Assembly: GCF_963676815.1 (NCBI RefSeq)
Contig: NZ_OY781365.1
Span: forward strand, 5,056,501-5,120,500
Origin: an uncultured Draconibacterium sp.
Lineage (GTDB): Bacteria; Bacteroidota; Bacteroidia; Bacteroidales; Prolixibacteraceae
DNA: 64,000 bases
Direction of reading: 5' to 3'
Made by a program: the position numbers and the translations under genes
In this document: positions 17,699 through 26,048 of the stretch, piece by piece
How positions within the stretch are numbered: position 1 is the first letter of the stretch
Layout of the letters: each line of letters begins with the position of its first letter
The notes under the pieces: model-generated
Seen by the model: the letters and a program-made list of their open reading frames with translations, nothing else
The model's database searches: none
What the model was told of the DNA's origin: nothing

Positions 17699-17716
17699 TG
17701 GTGCCCAGTAAAGGAC
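17699..17716 (-). other. tRNA 3'-end-like fragment (possible att core)
   Basis: On the minus strand this reads GTCCTTTACTGGGCACCA, which ends like a tRNA acceptor arm with discriminator base and CCA. The sequence on its 5' side (17717 onwards) does not form a T-arm or the rest of a tRNA, so it is at most a fragment, such as the core copy left by a tRNA-integrating element. The match is short and could be chance. Confidence 0.25.
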
Positions 17717-17859
17717 AATTTTGCATTTTCTTATGCGCTTAAAATCAGCTTCTTATAAATGCCGATAAATTTTGTTCTCGGTAAAGTCTCTCTTAAGTTT
17801 CAATATCCTTTTTATTGTATGCAAATATACGTAAACTGATTTAATCTATACGCCTTTTG

Positions 17860-17869
17860 GGGAATTCTC
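17860..17869. repeat. Target site duplication of the ISAs1-family IS, left copy
   Basis: GGGAATTCTC directly precedes the left IS end and is repeated exactly at 19129-19138 directly after the right end. Confidence 0.9.
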
Positions 17870-19128
17870 CAGGGCAAACTCATACTTTAACAGTAAAATT
17901 ATTTATTTAATATTTTTTCACATTTTACTCAAAATCAGCTATTTAGTTATTGTTTTTCACAATAAAAATTCGTATATTATATTGATAATCAATAAATTAC
18001 GAGTTTTGAAAACACCTATTGAATTAAGGTCTGTTTTTAGCCAAATAGACGACCCCAGAAGCGATATAAACAAGCTTCACAAATTGGAGGACATCCTCCT
18101 TATAGGAATTATTTCAGTGATTTGTGCGGCAGATACGTGGAAGAACATGGAGACATATGCCAAGGCAAAAGAAGATTTTTTGCGTTCGTTCCTTGAATTA
18201 CCCAATGGAATTCCTTCAGACGACACCTTTAACCGTGTATTTTCATCCATTAACAGTGAGCAGTTTGAAGCTTGTTTTGTAGACTGGGTCAGCCACCTGG
18301 TAAACTTAACCAATGGCGAAGTAATCCCTATTGATGGGAAAACCATTAGGGGGGCTAAATCCAATGGGAAAAAGTCGCCCTTCCACATGGTAAGTGCATG
18401 GGCAACAAACAATAATTTGGTTTTGGGACAAGTTAAGGTTTCTGAAAAATCAAATGAAATTACAGCCATCCCTAAATTATTGGAATTGATTACAGTTAAA
18501 GGATGTACCATAACCATTGATGCTATGGGCTGCCAGCAGGATATAGCAACTAAAATAATTGAACAGGAAGCCAATTACGTTTTAGCTGTCAAGGAGAACC
18601 AAAAACAATTATATCAAGATATCCAGGACGAGTTCAGGTTCGGGAAAAATATCCAAACAGACATATCAGAAGAACTGGACCATGGTCGCATAGAAACCAG
18701 AAAATGTAGTGTCATCAGTACTTTTGAATTTATTGAAAACAAAGAAGAATGGACCGGGCTGAAAAGCATCGTTAAAATTGAAAGTACCAGGGAATTTAAA
18801 AACTCTGACAAACCAACTGAATATGCCACAAGGTATTACATATCAAGTTTGTTGGCCGGTGCAAAAGAACTGCAAAGCACAATCCGCTCGCACTGGGGAA
18901 TTGAAAACAAACTTCATTGGATATTGGATGTTGCTTTCTCCGAAGATGCTTCCAGAAAAAGAGCAGGCAATGCTTCCCAAAACTTCTCAATACTCAATAA
19001 AATTGCGTTAAACCTGCTCAAAAATGACACATCGGAAAGACAAGGAATCAAGGGGAAAAGGCTCAAAGCTGCATACGATCAAAATTATTTAATCAAAATT
19101 TTGGGCTTAAAAGTATGAGTTTGCCCTG
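17870..19128 (+). mobile_element. ISAs1-family insertion sequence, complete
   Basis: This 1259-bp element has perfect 19-bp terminal inverted repeats, CAGGGCAAACTCATACTTT at 17870-17888 and its reverse complement at 19110-19128. It is flanked by an exact 10-bp target duplication, GGGAATTCTC. It carries one transposase gene whose stop codon lies inside the right repeat. Identical ends and an exact duplication point to a recent insertion. Confidence 0.93.
17982..19118 (+). CDS. tnpA: ISAs1-family DDE transposase
   Basis: This 378-residue transposase of the ISAs1 (H-repeat-associated) family has an N-terminal DDE_Tnp_1-associated region (FSQIDDPRSDINKLHKLEDILLI). The catalytic domain shows the first Asp in IPIDGKTIRGA, the second in ITIDAMGCQ, the family segment VLAVKENQKQLY, and a C-terminal RSHWGIENKLHW with the catalytic Glu. 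There is no upstream ATG in frame. The TTG at 17982 is used, and a second TTG at 18006 is possible. The stop lies within the right inverted repeat. The frame is intact, so the element may be active. Confidence 0.93.
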   Translation: MIINKLRVLKTPIELRSVFSQIDDPRSDINKLHKLEDILLIGIISVICAADTWKNMETYAKAKEDFLRSFLELPNGIPSDDTFNRVFSSINSEQFEACFVDWVSHLVNLTNGEVIPIDGKTIRGAKSNGKKSPFHMVSAWATNNNLVLGQVKVSEKSNEITAIPKLLELITVKGCTITIDAMGCQQDIATKIIEQEANYVLAVKENQKQLYQDIQDEFRFGKNIQTDISEELDHGRIETRKCSVISTFEFIENKEEWTGLKSIVKIESTREFKNSDKPTEYATRYYISSLLAGAKELQSTIRSHWGIENKLHWILDVAFSEDASRKRAGNASQNFSILNKIALNLLKNDTSERQGIKGKRLKAAYDQNYLIKILGLKV

Positions 19129-19138
19129 GGGAATTCTC
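19129..19138. repeat. Target site duplication of the ISAs1-family IS, right copy
   Basis: GGGAATTCTC, identical to 17860-17869. Confidence 0.9.
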
Positions 19139-19414
19139 AAGGACAAGCTATTTTTTATTTGAAATTATCAAGGTAAACTATTAAAAGGTAGTAAATGTTA
19201 GATTTAAATAATTATGAAGTAGCTAACTATTATCAGTTACGATTCATTATCTATATGATTTTGCCATGGTTTCACAGTAATCTCCGGTCAGATAGGCAAA
19301 TAAGTGTTTGATTTCTTTTTGGATTTTCCGCTGTTTATTAACAAAAGTGTATAGGATTAAGTAGGTTCAATTAGATATTTTTTCAATTTTTTTTCTAATT
19401 AAAATAATTAATTC
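19139..19414. other. AT-rich intergenic region between the IS and the sialic acid regulator
   Basis: These 276 bp contain no ORF or repeat that I can support. The last part is very T-rich and leads into the promoter of the GntR gene. Confidence 0.5.
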
Positions 19415-19433
19415 TATATTTGTCCTACAAATA
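19415..19433 (+). promoter_or_regulatory. Promoter -7 box with overlapping FadR-type GntR operator
   Basis: TATATTTG (19415-19422) matches the Bacteroidetes -7 element TAnnTTTG. It is overlapped by the palindrome TATTTGTCCTACAAATA (19417-19433). The centre, TTGTCCTACAA, fits the TNGTNNNACNA consensus of FadR-subfamily GntR regulators, the family of the gene that starts 30 bp downstream. This suggests autoregulation and control of the locus. The -33 element is weak. Confidence 0.6.
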
Positions 19434-19463
19434 ATACAAGACCAATAAGTAAAATTGACTAAT

Positions 19464-20171
19464 ATGAAAACAGGTTTCACTGCAATTACATTAGCTGATC
19501 AGGTTGAGGAAAAAATTATCAATTTCATTAAAGAAAATAATTTAGTCCCAGGCGATTCGCTACCCAACGAAATGGAATTTGTCGAAATGATGGGGATTAG
19601 CAGGAATGTTGTTCGTGAGGCAATGAGTCGGCTAAGGATGCTGGGATTAATACAAACCCGTCCCAAAAGAGGGATTGTTGTAACAGAACCTCCTCTTTTA
19701 AATGGATTGAAAAAGGTACTCGACCCCAATCTTTTAAGTATTGGGACAATAAAGGATATGATGGGCATGAGAATCGCCCTGGAAACAGGAATAACTGACT
19801 TTGTTTTTAATAATGTAACAGGGGCTGATATAATGGAACTCGAACAAATTGTATCTCGTCAGGAAGCTATTGGTATCAATAACCTGTCTGTTGAAGATGA
19901 GATGCTGTTTCATACCAAGATCTATAAAATTGCAGGGAATAGTTTTATTCTCCAGTTTAATGAAATTATGCACCCGATTTTTGTTTTTGCAAAGCAAAAC
20001 TACGAAAGTCATTTCCAGCCAATCAACATAAAATTAAAAGAACAGGATAGAATTGTTGAGCATACTGATTTGCTGCAATTGATTAAAATCGGAAAGAAGG
20101 ATGAATACCGAAATGCTATAAAAGCACACTTACAACCTTACTGGGAATTCTTGTACAACTACAATAAATAA
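19464..20171 (+). CDS. GntR/FadR-family transcriptional regulator (NanR-like)
   Basis: This 235-residue cytoplasmic repressor-type protein has an N-terminal winged helix (LADQVEEKIINFIKEN, LPNEMEFVEMMGISRNVVREAMSRLRMLGLI, then the RPKRGIVV wing). A C-terminal FCD ligand domain (about 95-225) includes the metal/ligand-site histidines typical of FadR-type sensors (MLFHTKIY, MHPIF, VEHTDLLQLI). The ATG at 19464 is preferred over the upstream TTG at 19455. The lyase gene starts 10 bp downstream, so the two are cotranscribed. By context it should respond to sialic acid or a breakdown product, as NanR does in enterobacteria. The effector is inferred. Confidence 0.88.
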   Translation: MKTGFTAITLADQVEEKIINFIKENNLVPGDSLPNEMEFVEMMGISRNVVREAMSRLRMLGLIQTRPKRGIVVTEPPLLNGLKKVLDPNLLSIGTIKDMMGMRIALETGITDFVFNNVTGADIMELEQIVSRQEAIGINNLSVEDEMLFHTKIYKIAGNSFILQFNEIMHPIFVFAKQNYESHFQPINIKLKEQDRIVEHTDLLQLIKIGKKDEYRNAIKAHLQPYWEFLYNYNK

Positions 20172-20181
20172 AAATAATTAA

Positions 20182-21096
20182 ATGCAAAATAAGATTACAG
20201 GTCTGATTGCCGCACCATTTACACCCATGAATCGGGATGGTTCAGTGAATTTGAACATGATTCCGCCATATGCGAACAAGTTAAAGAATGATGGCTTAAA
20301 AGGCGTTTTTGTTTGTGGAACAACGGGAGAGGGAATGCTGATGACCAGGGAAGAGCGAAAAAGTGTTGCTGAGAGGTGGATTGCAGAACAAAGCGATGAT
20401 TTTAAGGTCATTGTACATGTGGGCACCACATCGGCAAAACAATCGAATGAGTTGGCACAACATGCCCAAAGTGTGGGGGCATACGCTGTTGGTTGTATGG
20501 GACCGGCATTTTTACAGCCTGCTCGTGTTGAAGAATTGGTGGGTTTTAGTGCCGAAGTCGCCGCAGGTTCTCCTCAATTACCATTCTACTATTACCACAT
20601 TCCCAATGTGTCTGGGATCAGGCTTTCAATGAGTGAATTTACAAGACAGGCAGCATCTCAAATTCCCAATTTTGCCGGGATAAAATTTACCGATAACAAT
20701 TTTATGGAAATGCAGCAATGTATAAACCAGGATGGTGGTAAATGGGATATTCTGCATGGTTATGATGAGTTACTGCTTGCAGGCCTTGCCTTTGGTGCAA
20801 AAGGAGCAGTAGGCAGTACGTACAATTTTATGGCTCCACTGTATAGTGATATAATTAACGATTTTATAAAAGGAAATATAGAAGTTGCAAGGCAAAAACA
20901 ACTGAAGTCGGTAAAAATTATTACCATACTGAATCAATACGGAGGAGCCATTGTGGTGGGCAAGCGTTTAATGAAAACATTTGGAATTGATTGTGGTAAT
21001 TTCCGTTTACCAGTATCAGAGTTTAATGAAGATAGTTATGAACAACTTATAAATGATCTGAATAGTGAAGAGTTTTTCGAAATCAGGAATACCTGA
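20182..21096 (+). CDS. nanA: N-acetylneuraminate lyase (DapA superfamily)
   Basis: This 304-residue aldolase cleaves N-acetylneuraminate to N-acetylmannosamine and pyruvate. The DapA/NAL fold signature GTTGEG (substrate carboxylate binding) lies near residue 48. The catalytic Tyr is in FYYYHIP (about Y137/Y138), and the Schiff-base lysine is K168 in GIKFTDNN. The YYHIP pattern and the sialidase and mutarotase genes downstream favour sialic acid lyase over dihydrodipicolinate synthase. It lies 10 bp after the GntR gene and 103 bp before susC, which has its own hairpin leader. No ManNAc epimerase or kinase gene is in the window. Confidence 0.92.
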   Translation: MQNKITGLIAAPFTPMNRDGSVNLNMIPPYANKLKNDGLKGVFVCGTTGEGMLMTREERKSVAERWIAEQSDDFKVIVHVGTTSAKQSNELAQHAQSVGAYAVGCMGPAFLQPARVEELVGFSAEVAAGSPQLPFYYYHIPNVSGIRLSMSEFTRQAASQIPNFAGIKFTDNNFMEMQQCINQDGGKWDILHGYDELLLAGLAFGAKGAVGSTYNFMAPLYSDIINDFIKGNIEVARQKQLKSVKIITILNQYGGAIVVGKRLMKTFGIDCGNFRLPVSEFNEDSYEQLINDLNSEEFFEIRNT

Positions 21097-21121
21097 TTAA
21101 TAGCTTTAGTTTGGTTAGACA

Positions 21122-21150
21122 AAGGTCCTGCGATACCAGCGCAGGACCTT
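21122..21150 (+). promoter_or_regulatory. Hairpin in the susC leader, duplicated at 30743-30771
   Basis: AAGGTCCTGCG (21122-21132) and CGCAGGACCTT (21140-21150) form a perfect 11-bp stem with the 7-base loop ATACCAG. An A-run, not a T-run, follows it, so it is a poor intrinsic terminator for the plus strand. The same hairpin and surrounding leader occur ahead of the decayed susC copy, which marks it as part of the susC 5' region. A role in mRNA stability or small-RNA control is possible. Confidence 0.6.
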
Positions 21151-21199
21151 AAAAAAACTAATCCAAATAATTGAATTAATCTTAAAAGTTTACAAATTT

Positions 21200-24100
21200 A
21201 TGAAAAAAACAGACGGAAAAAAGGAAAGAAGCTTTTGGCAATTGTATTTGCGAAAAGCTAAACTTTCGATGGTGGGTGCAATATTCTTAATTGTGCCTGC
21301 ACTTGTATTTGGGCAGCAGACTATTACCGTTACAGGTTCAGTTACCGAGAACAACGGAGAGGTTCTGCCGGGAGTTAATATTGTTGTTAAAGGGACTACA
21401 AACGGGACTGTCTCCGATGTGGATGGACATTATACCATGAGTGTTAGTCCCGAAGCTGTTCTTGTGTTTTCGTTCATTGGTTACGAAAATCAGGAAATAA
21501 GTGTTGATGGAAGAACTAATCTGGATGTTGTTCTGAAGTTATCAACAATTGGGATTGATGAAGTGGTGGCTATTGGATATGGAACACAGTCAAGGGCATT
21601 GGTTACCAGTTCTGTTTCGAAAATTGATGCTGATGAAATCAGAATGTCCAATCAGGTAAATCCCATCAATGCACTGCAAGGAAAAGCTGCCGGGGTAGAT
21701 GTTCGGATTACCAACGGTATGCCTGGTGCATCAGCAAATGTGGTCATCAGGGGAGGGACTTCAACTTCTCCCGATTCGGATGGCCCTTTGTATATCGTTG
21801 ACGGAGTGATTAGGCCCATTAACGACTTAAATGCAGAAGATATTGAGACCCTTCAGGTGCTAAAAGATGCTGCTTCTACTGCCATTTATGGAGCAAGGGG
21901 GGCGAATGGTATTGTAATTATAACAACCAAATCAGGTAAAACCGGGAAAGGTCAGATTAATTTCAAATATTCCACTCAGGTAGAAACAATTGCAAAATCT
22001 TATCCTTTTTCTAGTGCTGAAGATTATATCTGGGCAAGCAGAAAGGCAGCTGCACTTCAACTAGATCATGTCAGTTCTGCAAAACGTTTGTCTGACGGTG
22101 CTTATCCATATTCAACTAACAACATCAGCAATAATCAACACGGTGGAGGTTTTATGAATTCCAAGCATACACTTGAATTTATAGATGACCTTGTAAATGC
22201 CGAAGGTCAGGACTTGGTCAATGATCTGTTGAACAACCAAGGATATCAGACGATGATTGATCCGGTTACCGGAAGGGAAATGCTTTTTAAGGACAATAAC
22301 TATGATGATGTAATGTTTCAAACAGGAATCAGTAACAATTACGACATTAATTTTTCAGCAGGTAACGAAAAGGCAAGTATTTACACGGGGCTTGGCTATG
22401 CAGATCAGGAAGGTATTGTAAAAGGTACTTTTTACGAACGTTTAAGTTTTTTGATTAATACCACTTATAAAGTAAAAGACAATATTGAGGTAGAAGCAGG
22501 TGTAAACTACCAATATGCCAACTATAATGATCCGAGAGGTTATAATGAAACCATAAATCGATCATCTCGGTTGCCACACACGGTTCGTATGTATTATCCC
22601 GATGGTACTCCGGCCATTGGTGAAGGAGGCGGCTCTCCCAGAAACATTTTACATGAGTTGTATTATGAGGATTATGAACAAAAAAGATATCGTTCAACTT
22701 TTAGACTTGGTTTAGATTGGGAAATCACCAAAGGACTTCATTTCAAACCCTCGGGTTCATTGTTTAACGATGAGCAGGTCTATAACTATTTTGAAAGTTA
22801 TCATGAATTTGATAAGAACAGGAACATGAGTTCCAGACATTCCTTGGGAAGAAGTTATATGGGGGATGCAGTCTTGACTTTTGATAAAACCTTGAACAAA
22901 GACCATACTTTTAATACTATGGTAGGTGCAAACCTTACCGATTATCATTATTTTATTTTGGAAGGTTCAGGGAAAAATGCGCCAACTAACTATATTCCAA
23001 CCCTAAATGCTTCAAGTACCGAAGACGAGAGGGTGTCTTCAACGATTACAGATGATCGTTTGGTATCTTTCTTCGGAAGGATAAATTATGACTACAAGAA
23101 AAAATATTTGTTGGGAATAAGCGGGAGAATGGATGGATCGTCCAAATTCTCCGAAACCAATAAATGGGGATTTTTTCCGGCCATAACAACTGGATGGAAT
23201 GTGCACAATGAGGATTTTTGGAGTGTAGCTGCTGTAAATAAGTTAAAATTACGTGCAAGCTGGGGGCAATCAGGAAATAATGTTCTTTCAATTTCTGATA
23301 CACAGGGAGCCTACTCTTCCGGATATAATTATACCTGGATGCCGGGAATTTTGAATACTACTCTTGCCAACAATTCATTGGTATGGGAAACTACAAGCTC
23401 AACTGATATTGGTTTTGATGCCAGTTTCTTTAAAAACAGAGTTACTTTATACGCTGACTATTACAATAAGATTACAAAAGACAGGCTAGTCTCAATTCCT
23501 TTACCTCGTGAATCCGGATTTAATACAATCCGGGCGAATTACGGATCTGTTCGAAATAGGGGGGTTGAATTTGAGTTAGGATTTCAGGCCATAAAAACAA
23601 AAGAAATGACCTGGGATATTGCTGCAAATTTTAGTTTTAACAGACTGGTTGTCGTTGACCTGCCGGATAATGGAAACGAGAAGAACAGGATTAATGGAGG
23701 TTTAATATATGACAAAGAACTGGGCGACTATAAAATGGTTGGCGGTTTGGCTGAAGGAGAGCGGCTGGGTGGTATATGGGCTTTCAATTTGATTGGGGTT
23801 TATGCTACTGACGAGGAAGCAGCAAATGCTCCTTATGATACAAAAGTATCAGGTTACTGGTTAAATCCACCAGATGGACAACAACAGAAAGTAGGTGGTG
23901 ATGCTATCTGGGAAGATGTTGATGGAAATGATATTATTGATGACCGGGATATGGTTTTTATGGGCTGGGGAGCTCCCGACAAAATAGGTGGAATTACAAA
24001 TACGGTTAACTGGAAAGGATTTTCCTTCCGTTTTGTTATGGATTATGCATTAGGGCATGTAATCTCAAATGGATGGCGCGCACGGGCAAATGCTAACGCC

Positions 24101-24520
24101 AGAAACCGGGTTATGACCCTTACTGATATTAAAAGCGATGAAATGTGGTGGGAACAAGGTGATCAGGCAACAATTCCCCGTTATAGTGCAGCTTCTGATT
24201 GGGATAATGGAAAAAGAAACCATATAAGAGGTACCATCTACACAGGTGTTGGCCCGGCTGCAGGAGGATCTTATCCAAACTCATTGTATATTTCAAAAGG
24301 CGACTATCTTGCTTTTAGGGAGCTTTCATTTTCGTACAGCATACCTTCTCAAATAGCTAAAAAGATGAAAATGAGTAATATCCTTCTATCAGCGGGAGCT
24401 TATAATATGGGATATTTAACAGCCTACGATGGCCTGACACCAGAAAATTACGATGGAGGTGAGCGAGGAGATTATCCTCGTCCCCGACAGTTTAAATTTG
24501 GTGTAAGTTTAACTTTCTAA
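21200..24520 (+). CDS. SusC/RagA-family TonB-linked outer membrane receptor (sialoglycan locus)
   Basis: This 1106-residue outer-membrane transporter for glycan fragments is energised by TonB. A signal sequence ends near VFGQQ (residue 40). A carboxypeptidase-like regulatory domain follows (TVTGSVTENNG, PGVNIVVKGTTNGTVSD, IGYENQEISV, about 45-120). Next is the plug domain with VALQGKAAGVDVRI-like and VIRGGTS motifs, IYGARGANGIVIITTK, and then a 22-strand barrel ending in KFGVSLTF. The length is typical. susD follows after 3 bp. It probably imports sialylated oligosaccharides or sialic acid, given the neighbouring genes; the substrate is inferred. Confidence 0.95.
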   Translation: MKKTDGKKERSFWQLYLRKAKLSMVGAIFLIVPALVFGQQTITVTGSVTENNGEVLPGVNIVVKGTTNGTVSDVDGHYTMSVSPEAVLVFSFIGYENQEISVDGRTNLDVVLKLSTIGIDEVVAIGYGTQSRALVTSSVSKIDADEIRMSNQVNPINALQGKAAGVDVRITNGMPGASANVVIRGGTSTSPDSDGPLYIVDGVIRPINDLNAEDIETLQVLKDAASTAIYGARGANGIVIITTKSGKTGKGQINFKYSTQVETIAKSYPFSSAEDYIWASRKAAALQLDHVSSAKRLSDGAYPYSTNNISNNQHGGGFMNSKHTLEFIDDLVNAEGQDLVNDLLNNQGYQTMIDPVTGREMLFKDNNYDDVMFQTGISNNYDINFSAGNEKASIYTGLGYADQEGIVKGTFYERLSFLINTTYKVKDNIEVEAGVNYQYANYNDPRGYNETINRSSRLPHTVRMYYPDGTPAIGEGGGSPRNILHELYYEDYEQKRYRSTFRLGLDWEITKGLHFKPSGSLFNDEQVYNYFESYHEFDKNRNMSSRHSLGRSYMGDAVLTFDKTLNKDHTFNTMVGANLTDYHYFILEGSGKNAPTNYIPTLNASSTEDERVSSTITDDRLVSFFGRINYDYKKKYLLGISGRMDGSSKFSETNKWGFFPAITTGWNVHNEDFWSVAAVNKLKLRASWGQSGNNVLSISDTQGAYSSGYNYTWMPGILNTTLANNSLVWETTSSTDIGFDASFFKNRVTLYADYYNKITKDRLVSIPLPRESGFNTIRANYGSVRNRGVEFELGFQAIKTKEMTWDIAANFSFNRLVVVDLPDNGNEKNRINGGLIYDKELGDYKMVGGLAEGERLGGIWAFNLIGVYATDEEAANAPYDTKVSGYWLNPPDGQQQKVGGDAIWEDVDGNDIIDDRDMVFMGWGAPDKIGGITNTVNWKGFSFRFVMDYALGHVISNGWRARANANARNRVMTLTDIKSDEMWWEQGDQATIPRYSAASDWDNGKRNHIRGTIYTGVGPAAGGSYPNSLYISKGDYLAFRELSFSYSIPSQIAKKMKMSNILLSAGAYNMGYLTAYDGLTPENYDGGERGDYPRPRQFKFGVSLTF

Positions 24521-24523
24521 ATC

Positions 24524-25981
24524 ATGACTAAAATGAAAAAATATATAACAATTACGCTATTGCTGGCCTTAATTATCTTTAATTCTGGCTGTGAAAAGTA
24601 TCTAGATGTTAAACCTGTTTCAAGTATCACCTCTTCAAGCTTTTGGAACGAACCGAGTGATTGTGAGGCGTACTTGGTTGGAATATACAGTGAGGTGAGA
24701 AACAGGACTAACACAATTTTGTATGGTGAAGATCGTGGTGATTCTTTTGAACCCGGACATATTGGACCTGTATCTGAAGCCTGGGCGCAATCGTTAAGTG
24801 CAGCTAATGCGCCTTCCTGGGGTGGTTTTTATAATACTATCTATCATATCAACAGGTTGATTTTTGAAATTGATAATATTGAATTCTCAAACGAAGCTGA
24901 TAAAAACAGGATATTGGCAGAATCACATGCCTTACGGGCAATGGTTTATTTTCAAATGGCAAAAATATGGGGAGATGTTCCGCTGGTAACTGAACCTACA
25001 CAAAATGCCGATGTTGAACTAGTGGCCAGGGCAGATGTAAACGAAGTGTTTAATTTTGTAAATACAGAAATTAATACTGCTCTATCATTCTTCCCGGAAG
25101 AAGGATATGTGAACAAAAACAGGATGTCGAAGCCGGCAGCATATGCTTTGCAAGCCGATGTAAAAATGTGGACAGGTAAAGTTCTTGGTGGTGGGCAATC
25201 CGACTTTGATGCAGCACTTTCTGCAATTGCCAAAGTAGAGCAATCAGGCCTTACTTTATTATCCAATTTTAGTGATATTTTTAGTACGGATAATAAGAAG
25301 AATGATGAAATTATATTTTCGCTGTTTTTTGAATACCAGGAGAAGGATAACCATTATTCAGACAGACTCAGTTCGTGGGGAATAAATGTTACCGGAGCGG
25401 TAAATTACGAAGATTTACCGGTTACTGTGCGAAATTCTGCAAGGCATGTGTATGGCCCGAGCCCTGAATTGAAAAATGCTTTTAATGAATACGCTTCAGA
25501 TGTTAGAACAAATGTATCTATGATCGATGCGGTTATGCCCAACGGAGAAATCGAACTTACCAGTCAAAACAAATTTAGAGGTACTGTGTACGACGACAGG
25601 TATTTTGACAACGATTTAATTGTTTACCGGTATGCTGATATAATTTTGTTAAAAGCTGAAGCATTAGCAGCTACAAATAAGGTAAACGATGCCATAACTG
25701 AATTGAATAAAGTGAAACAACGAGCGGGAATATCCGCTTATTTAGGAGCCCAGGATAAAATTTCAGTTGAAAAAGAAATCCTTAATGAACGCTGGAAAGA
25801 ACTGTTCCTGGAGTTAAAGAGGTATCCCGACCTTGTTCGTTTTCATTACGGAGGAACCATTAATATATACAATAAGGTGCCTAATTTAAATGGCAAAGAT
25901 GGTTATCCGCTTTACTTCCCGGTAGAACAATCGGTTATGGATAACAACGATTTAATCGAACAAACTGTAGGTTACGAATAA
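24524..25981 (+). CDS. SusD/RagB-family surface lipoprotein (sialoglycan locus)
   Basis: This 485-residue glycan-binding lipoprotein forms the lid of the SusC channel. It has a lipoprotein signal peptide with lipobox NSGC followed by EKYLDVKP, the common SusD start. TPR-like helices carry ESHALRAMVYFQMAKIWGDVPLV, and the C-terminal RagB/SusD motif region includes YADIILLKAEALA and KQRAGI. The ATG at 24524 lies 3 bp after susC. A second ATG at 24533 gives a more typical MKKY start. A hairpin 20 bp after the stop may reduce read-through into the sialidase gene. Confidence 0.95.
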   Translation: MTKMKKYITITLLLALIIFNSGCEKYLDVKPVSSITSSSFWNEPSDCEAYLVGIYSEVRNRTNTILYGEDRGDSFEPGHIGPVSEAWAQSLSAANAPSWGGFYNTIYHINRLIFEIDNIEFSNEADKNRILAESHALRAMVYFQMAKIWGDVPLVTEPTQNADVELVARADVNEVFNFVNTEINTALSFFPEEGYVNKNRMSKPAAYALQADVKMWTGKVLGGGQSDFDAALSAIAKVEQSGLTLLSNFSDIFSTDNKKNDEIIFSLFFEYQEKDNHYSDRLSSWGINVTGAVNYEDLPVTVRNSARHVYGPSPELKNAFNEYASDVRTNVSMIDAVMPNGEIELTSQNKFRGTVYDDRYFDNDLIVYRYADIILLKAEALAATNKVNDAITELNKVKQRAGISAYLGAQDKISVEKEILNERWKELFLELKRYPDLVRFHYGGTINIYNKVPNLNGKDGYPLYFPVEQSVMDNNDLIEQTVGYE

Positions 25982-26000
25982 AAAGTAAATAATCAATAAA

Positions 26001-26029
26001 ATTACAGCCGTTAATTTAACGGCTGTAAT
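26001..26029 (+). terminator. Hairpin after susD
   Basis: ATTACAGCCGTTAA (26001-26014) and its exact reverse complement (26016-26029) form a 14-bp stem with a one-base centre, followed by TTTAAA. It may act as a weak or partial terminator, setting susCD expression above that of the downstream enzyme genes. Confidence 0.65.
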
Positions 26030-26048
26030 TTTAAATAACTAATATGTA

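Larger units (their letters stand above)
17426..17869. other. Non-coding flank of the integrase, possible attachment region
   Basis: No gene is visible in these 444 bp. The stretch holds the GAGGGACCAT inverted repeat, a perfect 13-bp hairpin and a tRNA-3'-end-like string, each listed separately. After 17720 it is AT-rich with nothing recognisable up to the IS target site GGGAATTCTC at 17860-17869. Confidence 0.6.

Noticed and set aside
17699..17716. A real tRNA gene on the minus strand
   Set aside because: Only the acceptor-like 3' end is present; no T-arm, anticodon arm or D-arm can be formed from the bases at 17717-17790.
21122..21150. Hairpin before susC as an intrinsic terminator of the nanA transcript
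   Set aside because: No T-run follows the stem on the plus strand; an A-run does. It was kept as a regulatory hairpin instead.
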